A stretch of DNA of 35,484 nucleotides from Phialocephala subalpina. Lineage: Eukaryota; Ascomycota; Leotiomycetes; Helotiales; Mollisiaceae. The notes under the pieces were generated by a model. That model saw only the letters and a list, made by a program, of their open reading frames with translations, had not been told where the DNA came from and ran no database searches. The stretch lies in assembly GCA_900073065.1 (NCBI GenBank), contig FJOG01000034.1, positions 164,976 to 200,459 of the forward strand. Reading direction: 5' to 3'. The stretch's first letter is position 1; the number at the start of each line of letters is the position of its first letter. Shown here one piece after another: positions 9,086 through 19,884 of this stretch. A program made the translations under genes and the position numbers.

Positions 9086-10953
9086 TCATGCAAGTATTTC
9101 ATCCTCACCCACGCCCTCAATACCGAACCACTCTAACAGTTTCTTCATACTTTCCAGGTATTGGTTGTGCAATGCTCCGTTACAAGTCACCTCAGCATAC
9201 TCGCGCTTGGAAGGATCTTGACAAGCAGCAGCCCATCCAAACTGACCATTCGTCAAGTAATCCCTCAGCGTGGCGTTCTCGAATGTCGCCGCCATCGAAT
9301 CTTCTCCTAGGTACTTTGCTGTATCGGCAACAAGCTTGCAGTGGAGGCCAGCGCCAACCTCTCCAACCAACTTCATCACCTCTGCCGGCAAAGGCTCAAA
9401 CTCCTGGGGCCTAGGATAGGTGATAAGTAACTGCCTATCTGAGATTGTGACAGTGAGAGTGGAGAGCAGGTTGTGCAGAGTATCGATTCGGAAGTGAGGG
9501 TAGACTCGCGGGACTCGTGCAGGACCAACAACATAGTAAAGCTCCAGAAGGTGCTTCACCGCATCAGTTGTCTTGCGTCTTGAGATGTATCCGGATATGG
9601 CGTGCTTGTATAGACCGTACATGCCGTTGGCGGTGCCGAATCCAGCAGACTTCGTCTCCTTGATCGTGTCCAGAACCTCCCCGAAGATGTCCGCATCATC
9701 TACTTCCGCTACTCTGTCATCGTCGTACTTCTTCAGGCGCTCGATCAGTTCGGGAGCTGGACCCGGACCGCGGTTCTGGAAGACCACACAATTGCAATCC
9801 ATGTCCAAGGACTCGACCAACAAGCTACGATGCGCATCCCAATCAGCAAGACATCCTCTATGCCACGAAATGGTCAACTCCGTGCCAGCAGGGATATCTC
9901 TTAATGCTCTGAAACGCAGCTCATTGCTCTCAAAGACCACCCATGCATTTGCTTCGCAAGCATTCTTGATGAGACAGACGAACGGATCGAAGAAGGCGCC
10001 AACTTCGGAGAGTGTCGTATGAATCAGCGGCTCGCAACTTCGGTTTACGCCCTTCATGAGCGGGACGTACACATCGGAGGCTCTGCGCCGAATCTACAAA
10101 TTCAGTTAGCTTGCAAGTCCACTCTGATCTAGGACATTCAACTCAGTTCAACTCACGGTGTTGATAAGCTTGAGCAGCTTGCTTCTCTTCAGGACTTTGC
10201 CGGTGTACTTCTCCAACAAGACAGCCATCGCCTTCGTAATGCCTTTGAAGTCAGGTTGCTCCACCTTCGATGCCCTCGCATTCGCAAAATGCATCAGCTC
10301 AGCCCACTCGGCATCCGAGATCTCATTGTTCTGATACAGAACCAGCATTCTGATCATCATTCGGAAATCCAAATTAGTGACGATGGAGTTCCCACGCGCA
10401 GCTTTCTCACCGAACGTCACTCGCTCAGAGCCCTGGACCGCAACAAACACCCGGCACTCATGCTTGTGGTGATGCTTCCAGGCAGCTTTCTGACAATCCC
10501 TACTGCAGTAATCGACCACCTTACATCCCGCACAAGTCTTCAACTCCATGTCGAACTTGGGAGTACTGTATAACTTGAGGTCAGGCTCCTTCAGGAGCCA
10601 GACTTTCGCAAGGCAGTTATCGCACACAGACTTCAGCTCGTGGCTACCCATCTAAAGTACGTCAGCTTCTAAGACAATCAGCCGGGAACGAGATCTGGAC
10701 ATACGATCGCCAGCAACGGCTTCTGGATGCTGAACACCAAACCACCTTCACCGATATCCTTAGTTGCGAAAACACCCTTCCCACCATACATCGCCGAATC
10801 CTTCAGCTCAACATTTTGGGCACCATGAATACGTGCTGGAATGGGTTCGACTTCATTGTCTGTTTCGACGGTGGACTCCAAAGTCACGGTTGCACGTTGC
10901 GCACTAGACTGAGACATTAATAGCTCGCGGCCAGGAGGGTTTGGAGACGCCAT
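9086..10953 (-). CDS. SET-MYND domain protein (SMYD-like), atypical SET core
   Basis: Three exons (10953-10705, 10651-10157, 10093-9086) with 53- and 63-bp introns give 583 residues. The SET domain is split by the MYND finger as in SMYD proteins. Its N-terminal half has GGKGVFATKDIGEGGLVFSI (about 58-77). The MYND finger follows: CDNC, then CAGCKVVDYCSRDCQKAAWK and HHHKHEC, with all zinc ligands present. An alpha-helical linker, the C-terminal SET half (IKNACEANAWVVFESNELRF and IPAGTELTISW) and a DCNC post-SET cysteine pair come next. A long helical tail ends in GVGEDEILA. SMYD enzymes methylate lysines. Here the usual N-H-S-C reads N-A-C and the usual Tyr after ELTIS is Trp, so activity is doubtful. 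The start is the first in-frame ATG. Confidence 0.88.
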
Positions 10954-11589
10954 TACACTTGCGATTGCAGTGGGAGCGGTGGTGATGTTTTAGGAGGAAA
11001 GGTTGCGAGAAGTGGAATTGACGAGATCGAGGGTGTGGTGTTCGAAGTAGATGAAAGAGCGCAAGTGCATAGCGTCGAGGCTACTTCTGCGAGGCTATCC
11101 CTTCTCAAGCAATCAAAACGATCACTTTCGAAGTTGACGTGTTGGAGTTCATTCACTTTGAAGTCACGTAGAACCGAAGACGGATGCCGTCATAGTCAAG
11201 CTGTGCAAGCTTACCTGATGTTTCCGGAATCGATGCTGCATAGTCTAATGATGTTAAAGGTAAGTTGACTTTCGAGTGTGCTTGAACACCTCGCTAGAAT
11301 GGGACATTGTTTGCATCTTCGTTGCCTTAGTTATCTTAGGTCATCTGCATATCAACGAGTAGTATTTCGCCACTCCCGCAGTATAATTCAGATTGTGGCG
11401 ACATTGAGCGTGCTGGTGTGCTATCCTATTAATTTCTGGCACTATTTTCGTTTCCAGGGCGACTCATGACTTCTAGCGGCCTACAAACGAGCGCATCGCG
11501 CTTGGAAGTCCAACCACACTAAAGCGCAGCTTACCGCTAACCGAGATCCCGGGTCGAAGCATATCCTGCGCAAAAGCACGTTTTTGCGA
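10954..11589. other. Upstream region of the SET-MYND gene
   Basis: This is the probable 5' UTR and promoter of the minus-strand SET-MYND gene. Base composition is ordinary up to about 11,590, where AT-rich DNA starts abruptly. No gene is supported. Confidence 0.5.
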
Positions 11590-12260
11590 GAACTTTAATA
11601 ATTAATTTAAAGTCAAAGAAAGAGCCATTAGGAACGGTTTAATATATTTTATAGTTTTTACTTTAAATATAACAAAAGATTATTAATATTATATAATTAA
11701 ATAATATAATTAAAATAAGAAAAACTTATATTTTTATAATATATATATATATTATAAATTAATATAAATTAATAATAATTTTAATTTATTATATATAATA
11801 TTTGATTTTTAATTTTTTTAATTTTTAAAATAAATAAATAATATATTTAAAATTTAATTAATTATTCTTATTATAAATATAAGAAAAAATAATTTGAAAG
11901 TTTATTTTATATATATTTAATTTGAAATTTAAAAATTATTATAATAAAAATTTTCTTTGTAATTTAAAATATTATTAATATTAAATTTATATTAAATTTA
12001 TATTTATTTTAATAAATAACTTTCATAAGAATTTAATAATTCAAATTATATATAAATTATAAATATATTAAACTATAGAATTTTAGTTTTCTTTGTATAT
12101 TAATATTAAAAACTTATATTTTATATTTAAATTTAAATATTTATTTATTTAAATTTTATTATTATTTTTATTTTTTATATTATTTTTTATATTATTTTTG
12201 GGATTTTATAATCAATAACAACCAAAATAACTTAAGTTTCAAATTTTATAGAATTATATC
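11590..12260. repeat. AT-rich RIP-type block 1
   Basis: The block is almost entirely A and T with very few CpA or TpG steps, and has sharp borders with normal DNA on both sides. This is what remains of repeats after heavy RIP in Pezizomycotina. No original element can be recognised. The HET gene starts about 200 bp downstream. Confidence 0.75.
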
Positions 12261-12460
12261 AATAAGTGGCTGAGATATTAATGTTTTAATCTCGCGAGCT
12301 AAACGTGCTTTTGATGGGGATGTGCTTTTGACCCGATATCTGGTTAATTCGGGAGAAGCGTTGCGCAGCCTGATCGAGCTGCCGTGCCGAGATAATGAAC
12401 ACAATCTATCAACCAGAACGACCTCCACCCTGCAACCCCCAAGGCCACTGAGCTAGAGAT

Positions 12461-14830
12461 ATGGCTAATGAGTCGACCAGAAGCATTGCCCTTCACAGTT
12501 TGCCCGCAGAGAGTGATGAGTCAGCAACAGCTTTCTCTGAGGCGCTCGTCGCAGCGCCCACCCCTGGCGCTGCCCCGCTTTGCGACCGATGTTCGATATT
12601 CGACATTCAGTCATTTACCAGAACGCCGTATCGGAGTCGGGGATACAAAAGGAGTGATGTAGAAAAGTCCGTCGCCTCTAAATGCCGATTTTGCCTTCTC
12701 CTGCTGGACAGCGTCAAGGGTTTGGACCCACCAGATCCGTTCTACATCTCGACCTTCGGAGCGCTGAAATCGACGAAGCCGGAGCTGTACATACATATGA
12801 CGCTCTCTGAGAATTATGAAACGGCTACCAAGAAGACAGTTGGCCCTTTCAGCTTCAATCGACTTCATATAGCGATTGGTGGCAGGTTCGACGAGGTTAG
12901 GAGTCATTCTGAAGTTGAGCTTTGTGTTACTGCGGATCCGAGTGAGTGAAATGGTAAAGAAATGCAAGGCCGGAGCTGATTACATCATACAGACAGTCCA
13001 GCGGCGAAAGAGGAGTTCATCAGTGGTCGATACCATGGGCCGGATCCAAATGACGAAGCATACTGGGAAACGATCAGAGGGTGGCTCAATGAATGCGCTG
13101 GCCCTCCCACCGGCCCTCGCACCAACGGGCACGAGAAGTGTCGAGAAACAGCATCGGGACTGGAGAAACTAACCCGCGGCATTTCGGTGATGCCAATTCG
13201 CTGCATCAAGGTCGATACAGATGGCAAACCCATCGCACTAAAGAACACTAAAACTAAGAGGAAGCCGTACATTACCTTGACTCATCGATGGGACTCAGAC
13301 AAGCCAACGAAAAGGATTGAAGCATGCCAGACAACCAAGGGCAATTTCGAGGACCGGCTGAACGGGAAAGGGCTTGCCGACCTGCCAGAGCATTTTCGGG
13401 ATGCGTTCAAGATTGCCGCGAAGCTCGGTGTCAAATATGTTTGGATTGATTCCTTGTGCATTATTCAAGCTGGAGACGATGGGGACGACTTCAATATGCA
13501 AAAGTCAAAGATGGCACAGTACTATCAACACTCACTATTGACGATTGCTACTGCCGCAAACGACTATTTGACGGAGGGCATATTGAAAGATCTAAAAGCC
13601 GTTCCGTGGAGTAATCCGCCTGTTCGGCTACAATACCGAGGTGCAAATTCGCTAGATGAAGCAGCCGGTCATTTCTACGTGTACAAGAGAAAACAAAGAC
13701 TAACTGACGACTACTGGGAGAATGTGCGGTCCGCCGAAGTCTTCAATCGAGCCTGGATACTCCAAGAATGGATGCTGAGTAAGAGATTTCTTTGGTACAC
13801 ACCCGAGGGCATGTTCTTTGAATGCCACTCGATAGCACCAAGAACGCCAGCCGGAGAGCAAATCAGCCTAGACATCAGCAAGCAGGAGCTACATTACCTG
13901 TTCAACCTAAAGCAACGTCTCCACTGGACGAATACCTCGATCATGGACTTCTGGTATGATGCCATTGAGGTCAATTCCACCTTCGACATCGGCAGAACTT
14001 CCGATCGTGTCCCCGCCGTTGCTGGTTTGGGGTTCGAAGTGGCGAATGTTATCGCAGCTGTAGCGCCTGGAGAGCGTCAGCACGATGAGAATGCGGTCAG
14101 GCGGGTCGTGTATATTGCTGGGCTTTGGCTGCAGGATATCCATCGAGGGTTGCTTTGGGAGGTGGATCCTTCCGCGCCAGATGCGACTAGAAGTGTCGAA
14201 AGCGTACCGTCGTGGTCATGGATTTCGTATTTCGCCCCGGTTAAGTTCCCAAAGCCAGACCCGGATGTTCGCCATGAGATGATTGTAACCGGACTTTGCC
14301 TCCACGAGCGGACCGAGAGGCATGAGCCACAGTGGGAATGTGCTTATAACAAGGTTACCGAAATGCCACCTGAAGGGCTCTTTGATCTGGGAAACAAGTT
14401 CTCCTGTCTCCATATTGAAGGAGTCGTACTACCAGTCTGGATACGTGGTTATCTTCAACGGCTCAAGGACATTGAAACCGTGGCCTTTGCGACATGCTAC
14501 GGCCAGACTCCAAAAGCAGGGAGATGGAGAGCTATTCACGCCAATTTCAACGACGATATAATCATTGGCTGGGCATCTGTCGAGCGATTACCGAGAGAGC
14601 GGGACGTCTGCGATGACTATGGCTCTGAAGTACTCGCCCTTCACGTCTCAACGAGGTACTTCACGGTTGGCTGGATGTTGACACGCTCTCTTCCTGTACT
14701 TGATCTACTGTTCATCAAGAAGGCAGGTCGGGCAGGTGTGTACGAGCGGATCGGAGTTGGAAGGGTTTTTGAAAATTCCACTGTCCAGAGATTTCGGGCC
14801 GCAGCGAAGACAAATGCTCAACTAATCTGA
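12461..14830 (+). CDS. HET domain (heterokaryon incompatibility) protein
   Basis: Two exons (12461-12941, 12993-14830) joined across a 51-bp GTGAGT-CAG intron give 772 residues. The N-terminal region has paired cysteines (LCDRCSIFDI near 44 and CRFCLLLLDS near 77), common ahead of HET domains. The next part, with RGWLNEC and HEKC before PIRCIKVD, is the usual lead-in. The HET domain covers about residues 260-410: YITLTHRWDSDKPTKRI, LPEHFRDAFKIAAKLGVKYV, WIDSLCIIQAGDDGDD and MAQYYQHSLLTIATAAND. It is followed by RAWILQEWMLSKRFLWYT and a long tail with VPSWSWIS. HET proteins drive incompatibility-type cell death and are polymorphic. The frame is intact with no stop. It is convergent with the membrane protein at 15,037 and lies directly after an AT-rich block. 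Confidence 0.92.
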
Positions 14831-15036
14831 TGGCGGAAATATCTGAAGGGCATGAAGCTCTTTGATTCCCTGTATAAGCACTTTGATGAACTTAGAAGAC
14901 CTTTCAACCTTTCCGGCGATCTCTCTCCCGTGCGTGATTAACTGGCTAAGCCCACCTGACTTCCGACTTTATGATGGATTGATATTAATCTTTCGGTTCC
15001 TTCCTGGAGAGGCATTCCTCTCTCTCGGATGAGTTT

Positions 15037-16706
15037 TCAAGCAGCCTGCTCAGTCTGCTGCACAATATCATGAACGTGCTCCGCTGCCGCACCAGAAATA
15101 CTCCTGAGCGAAACAATTTGCTCATACACCAACTCCATAACAGCATGCACCCCATATATGAGGACCAGTATCCGAACTGGACCATTGCACCAAATAAATC
15201 TTATCGTAGCTCCTTTAATTGCCAGCCCCTTGCCCATCAAACGATTCAGCTCTTCCAATGGCAAGCCCTCAGGAAGCTCAGGATTAGAGTCTGTTATCAG
15301 GTACCTCTCGCCCTTGTGATAGTACAAAACTATTAGAAAGATGATGGATGTCCGGCAAAGGACGGGAATGTACCGTCGAGATGCGATGAAGCCATGGCCT
15401 AAATGCCCGAGATGACTCTGGCAGGATTTTAGCGGCTCTCCTGTCGTCTGACTTGCTAGGCCGTTATGTTGAGTTGGGTGTATCCTCAAACCGTCCGGCA
15501 TGCGCTCATTCCCTACACGCATTGGTTCGTTTGTATTTGGGTCGAAGAATAGTGTAGGCCCCAAGCGTCTTTGTATTTGAATCAGGCTCGATGGTGGCTT
15601 TGGCTCTCGCTTAGCGAACGTCGACCGTCGAATGAAATTGCTCCAGGAGTAAAGGCAGAGAGTGTAACCGCTTAAACAGAGGTACAAAGGTCGATAAGGA
15701 TGACTGCTCGCACAGCAAGTCAGACCGGACAGCGTTCGCCTCAATAAGGGAAGGGCGACACTTACTCGTACTTGATTTGCGGTTCCATTTTCTTCGCTCG
15801 GATGATGGCAATCATCTCCCAAGTGAGAAACGTCATGTAGAAGGCCAAGGGCTTGTAGAGTAGTGGGTAGCGCAGCCACGCTCGGTACCCTCTAAGGGAG
15901 TAGGGTACGGCGTTGATGTATCCTGTGGTAGGGCAGTGATCTGCTGGACATGCTATCACAGGAGTTGTATTGGATTCTGGCATGATTGCGGTGTTAGCGG
16001 CGGTTTCGCTCCCTGTAGCAGGAGTTTGCGATTCTGGAGTAGCCTGCGCGGGCATGGTTTGAGCGGGTTGTCTTGTTTCCAAGGAGTCGGTCCATGCGTC
16101 GTGAAGACAGCTCTGGCCTTTCGGTGGTGACGATACAGTTGGACCCGGATTATCACGATAGCGTATCGGTCTTGTCGGCTCATACCGCGCATCGTTATCC
16201 GCCAGCAGAAATCGTCTTGCCAGTCGAATGTAGAGGCCATGAATCGGAAGCAGCAACACCAACGCCGCAACCGCGGACCAAAGGCTAATCGCAAACGAGA
16301 GCCTTCCGGCGTACTTCCTGTCGTATCCAGCTGCAAGGACTATGGTCCAAATATACATAACTAGGAGTGGCACCGGAGCCGCAAATATGATGGCATAGAC
16401 CGAGAACCGATAAGCCTTGCCCGGTCGACGGAACCAGAAGAAGCTATCAAGGTGTCGGAACAAAAGGTTCGTAATAACCCAAAGGGCGCATTCATACCAC
16501 CACATCCGAACCGTCATCTGTGCTTGTGGTCGACCAGACTCCGAAAGCATGAGCAAGTCTATCATCAGGCGGAAGGTTGCCAGAATCATGTGGTTTATAG
16601 AGCCAAACCCGATGAGAAAGCGCTGAAATTGGTGTTGGTGGAGCCATAGCCGTACCATCCGCTTGGGATACAGGTCCGGCGAGAGGATGTAGCGCTTGCG
16701 CTCCAT
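15037..16706 (-). CDS. Polytopic membrane protein of unknown function
   Basis: Two exons (16706-15766, 15703-15037) join in frame across a 61-bp GTAAGT-CAG intron and give 535 residues. The start at 16,706 sits in a good context (GCCATGG). About seven hydrophobic stretches are visible: near 28-50, 70-88, 100-125 (FSVYAIIFAAPVPLLVMYIW), 135-158 (ISLWSAVAALVLLLPIHGLY), 285-305, a segment in IPVLCRTSIIFLIVLYY, and one in VRILVLIYGVHAVMELV. Between the fourth and fifth lies a Pro/Thr/Ala-rich loop of about 100 residues. The arrangement vaguely recalls fungal acyltransferase-like membrane proteins, but no catalytic His/Asp motif is seen, so no function is assigned. The second-exon splice site is the least certain point. 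Confidence 0.7.
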
Positions 16707-17542
16707 GGCTTTTCAGGATGCTGACGCAAGAGATCGCCCAGTCCGGTCTCTCAATCGGGATATTGATGCTGAAGCAGTTGTCAAGGCTGGAGAGGACGCG
16801 CAGGTTGTTCCCGCCACGTGATTTTTGTACCGATCGGCGTTGCTCAGCTATGGTGCCGCGAAAGGTGTCCGCACGAGTCATGCACAAGGTGAGCTCCCAA
16901 CAGCTCCAAGCGCAATGCGGCCTGGCGTGAGTCGGACCCACTTAGTGTTCCACGTGACCTCGAACTGATACTAGCTAACCTAGGTACTCCATCAGGGGAG
17001 GGTATCCACCCAGCAGACACTCGGTATAATCTTTTGTGAATGTCCTCTTAAGACTTCCTTGGAGATGGAGATGGAGAAATACAAAGTTCCTGTTTGATTT
17101 TCTGGATTTCGATGGTCACCCTGGCGAATTGAATTGTGCGTGATTTGTCACGGGGCCTCCTTCTGTTGCTTTCCCTTCTGCAACAGCCATGAAGATAAAC
17201 GCAAGGAGAACTTTGAGATCGACAAGAAGAAACTCCTTGGATAAAGGGAGGACATTTGGTTTGTTTATCTCTTGTGCAGCAGTTGAAAGAATTTGTTGGT
17301 TCAAGACCATAGTGAGGCTGCGTTCCCGGGATCGGCCGTGTTCATGCATGGGGAGTGGATCTCGGTTAGCATGCCAGGGCATGAACGCAACAAGGAGGCA
17401 CAATAAGTCTAAAAATAAGCTTCTTTGCAAAATTTTCCGAGTTTAAATCTTCTATGCGTATCTACGTCCTTGTGATCGCGGCGTTCTTTCCCTTCCCGAT
17501 CGACTAGCAAGCTGGGATATTTAGGCAATAGCAATATTAGTA
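16707..17542. other. Gene-free interval
   Basis: This is the presumed promoter of the minus-strand membrane protein. A frame from 17,430 to 17,116 on the minus strand has a hydrophobic start but opens with TTG and has no usable ATG, so it is not called. Confidence 0.4.
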
Positions 17543-17663
17543 CGAAGGCGCGGTTTTAGAGTAATGAGCCATGCACGTGATTTCCCCTGCCAAAAATCAC
17601 GTATTCGGGAGAGGGAAGCTCGGACCATGGCTCAATACCCTAAACCTTAAAACTGCGCCTTCG
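17543..17663. mobile_element. Foldback MITE with TA target duplication
   Basis: The 121-bp element starts CGAAGGCGCGGTTTTAGAGT and its other end, read in reverse complement, starts CGAAGGCGCAGTTTTAAGG. The inverted arms meet again at GAGCCATG and CATGGCTC, and an inner pair CACGTGATTT / AAAATCACGT lies near the centre. TA dinucleotides flank both ends (17,541-17,542 and 17,664-17,665). There is no coding capacity. The TA duplication fits Tc1/mariner-mobilised MITEs. Confidence 0.75.
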
Positions 17664-18165
17664 TATAACCAATTCGTTACTGCTTCCTGCACCGTTGACG
17701 AGCTAACCAATCGGCTGCTTGTCCCCGTGTATTCTATTTCGCTAGAAGCTGTAGTCTTGCGGTGTACATAACCAGAATGCCCAAATGCTATTTTGACCAC
17801 GCTTTCACACTTCTAGGATGCTTCCGTTCTGAAAGTGTGTCCAGTTGATGCTAGCAGCGGCTTCTTTTCCTTGTGCTTCTTAGTCAGGTAGCCGCGGTCC
17901 TGCAGTGTAATTAATCTCTGCGGGCAACCGCTATTCGGTCCGCACTCCTTTCTTAATTAGAGACTTTTGTATGCATACCTAAATCAATGTAGAATTTGTG
18001 CTTTTTTATCCGTTTATCCATACTTAATAAGGAAGGTATGATCTGAATTTCTGGCTGGGTTTCTCTTTTGCTCTATTACCAATATTACTGTGCATTAGTT
18101 GCTTCCCTCGTCTTGCGGATTGCATATCCCTCAAACACGTCCTATTTCTATGATCGGCCTTTACC
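17664..18165. other. Interval upstream of the small secreted protein gene
   Basis: No gene is supported. The second half is moderately AT-rich and precedes the TATA box at 18,166. Confidence 0.45.
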
Positions 18166-18173
18166 TATAAATA
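18166..18173 (+). promoter_or_regulatory. TATA box of the small secreted protein gene
   Basis: TATAAATA lies 111 bp before the ATG at 18,277 and is followed by a C/T-rich stretch and a CAAG-type initiator around 18,210-18,215. This is a common core-promoter layout for highly expressed fungal genes. Confidence 0.55.
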
Positions 18174-18276
18174 TTAAGGATTCCCCCGCCCTTTCTCCCT
18201 TTCTCAGGATCAAGCACTAGATTTCATTTGGAGCAGCAACCATTATTCCATTCTCAAAACACCCATCGACGTCAGG

Positions 18277-19019
18277 ATGTATACTCTCAACTTAATCAGC
18301 ATCGCAATTGCAACGCTGTTTACCACCGTATGTCATCTCACTTCTTAGTTCAAGAAGAAATATTGACATAAGTTTTCTAGGCGCGAGCCGTTCCGACCCC
18401 AGATCCCCTAATCCCGGGATACACTATTACCGATTTTGTCTGGGAGGTTGAGTCATATCCAGGAGGACCTAAGGCCAATGTTACCGGGACCGCCCAAGAT
18501 GTCGCAACTCACTTGTCTGCTGTCAATCCGAACTGGAAGACCGACTTCAACATTTCTGAGGCTCTTCAGAATCATCAAGAATCAAAGCAGAAGAAGCGGG
18601 ATCTTTCTTTCCCGTTCACAAGTATCCTTTGCTGGGTTAGAGAGGACGAATGGGGATTTGCTTTTAGACTCCCGCTCTTGACTGATATCGACTTCCTCAA
18701 TGTAGTTCCAGGAATTCCAACAATGGGTCCTGGCCCGGGTGCCTGTGGTAGAGTTGCCTGCAGTGACACCGCGGCCGTATACTGGTGCAACGATGTATGT
18801 TTGCAAGGCTCATTCAAGGAAGTCGTTGCAAATTTATAAACTAACTCTTTACGACAGGAAACCGAGACCTTCAGTCTTCCATCGTTTGCAACCGTCGCTG
18901 CTGGTGCATCCGCTATCCTGGATAACTGCTTGGACGAACGACTCGACATCGTGAATGGCCAGGTATTTGCACAATTCCTTCAAAACTGGAATACCATCGT
19001 TCGATCGGACACCTGTTAA
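18277..19019 (+). CDS. Small secreted cysteine-containing protein (candidate effector)
   Basis: Three exons (18277-18327, 18381-18794, 18858-19019) with 53- and 63-bp introns give 208 residues. The signal peptide (MYTLNLISIAIATLFTT, then ARAVPTP) has its likely cleavage near residue 20. The mature part contains YTITDFVWEVESYPGG and a Lys-Arg site (KKRDLS, near 101-106) that could be a Kex2 cut. It also has an ACGRVACSDTAAVYWCND core and ends NTIVRSDTC. Six cysteines follow the signal peptide (SILCWV, ACGRVAC, WCND, DNC and the C-terminal Cys), so three disulfides are possible. The core C-x3-C...YWCND...LDNC...GQ.F...IVRSD.C is seen in a group of ascomycete secreted proteins of unknown role. 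A role in host or substrate interaction is inference. Confidence 0.85.
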
Positions 19020-19263
19020 GCTCTGAGGGCTTTCATCTAATCGACTATCAATGGAGATGTTGCAATACGGATGCTTGGCTACGCTCTAGACACGGCCGTT
19101 TTTGTTTCTAAGGGGCCGGAGAATGCAGAAGGGGTCGTATAGGAGCTAGTCAAATGGCGTACAGCTACTTCGTTTTTATGCCGGAGGATATTTTTATGCT
19201 TCAGGGAACTTCCTTCTCTTCTCTCTTTAGCTTCGAGGTTTTGAATTGCAAGTTACATTCGCG

Positions 19264-19884
19264 TCAGTTGTATTTAGCATAAAATGCCAAACGTGCAAAC
19301 TGATCCATAGCCTTAACTCTCCTCTCCCTCCGCTTACTGATCTCCTCCAGGGTTCCTTTCTCTGCAATCTGGATCTCACCACTTAACAGATCAGTCCGAA
19401 GAATATCACAATCCGTATCTGAGAGAGGCAGTGGGATAGTCCAACCATTAAAGGCCTTGTTTCTTGAATTGTTGCCTTGGTTACAAAGATCACCCCAGGT
19501 ATTAATCGCTCGTTCTTGCGCAAGCGTTCTGCAGGTGACCTTGTAATAATCCATCCATGCCGGTAATACAGCGAGGAATTTGAGCTCTTCGTGGCTTTCT
19601 TGGCGCTCTCTTGCTCTCGGATTGGTATAGCTCATCTCGATAGCGTCGACTTTCTCACAGAGTTGCGACGGAGATTGACTAAGGATGTTTGTGAAGGTAT
19701 TGGGGTCTGAATTGCCGCCGAGATAGAATGTAGAAGATCTGCCAAAGGTCTTCAATCTGCTACTGTCGAGCTCTGTGGATGGGTGGTCGCTGCCGTGCAC
19801 TATGGTGGGGTTAGTAGATGCGATTTTATCGAGGCCGCCAGTTTTCCTCGGACATTGCTCTTCCCTAGCATTGCTCTTCTCCAC
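19264..19884 (-). pseudogene. Orphan reading frame of about 200 residues, unknown
   Basis: This is an open frame of about 206 codons without an ATG at its start (it opens with GTG). Its composition looks coding: LKFLAVLPAWMDYYKVTC, then ERAINTWGDLCNQGNNSR, then a basic KRRERRVKAMDQFARLAFYA at the C-terminus. A short coding-like stretch in the same frame lies just upstream (ECNNIIQICQGSVQDTCEA, then a stop). It could be the last exon of a separate gene, or the displaced tail of the deaminase pseudogene, which ends about 20 bp inside it. No family was recognised. Confidence 0.35.

Noticed and set aside
9573..10022. Plus-strand frame of 149 codons inside the SET-MYND gene
   Set aside because: Antisense to a well supported exon with clear domain motifs.
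15956..16336. Minus-strand frame of 126 codons within the membrane protein gene
   Set aside because: Alternate frame of a supported exon, without hydrophobic segments or motifs of its own.
17116..17430. Minus-strand frame with signal-peptide-like start
   Set aside because: The apparent start codon is TTG and no suitable ATG or splice acceptor was found.
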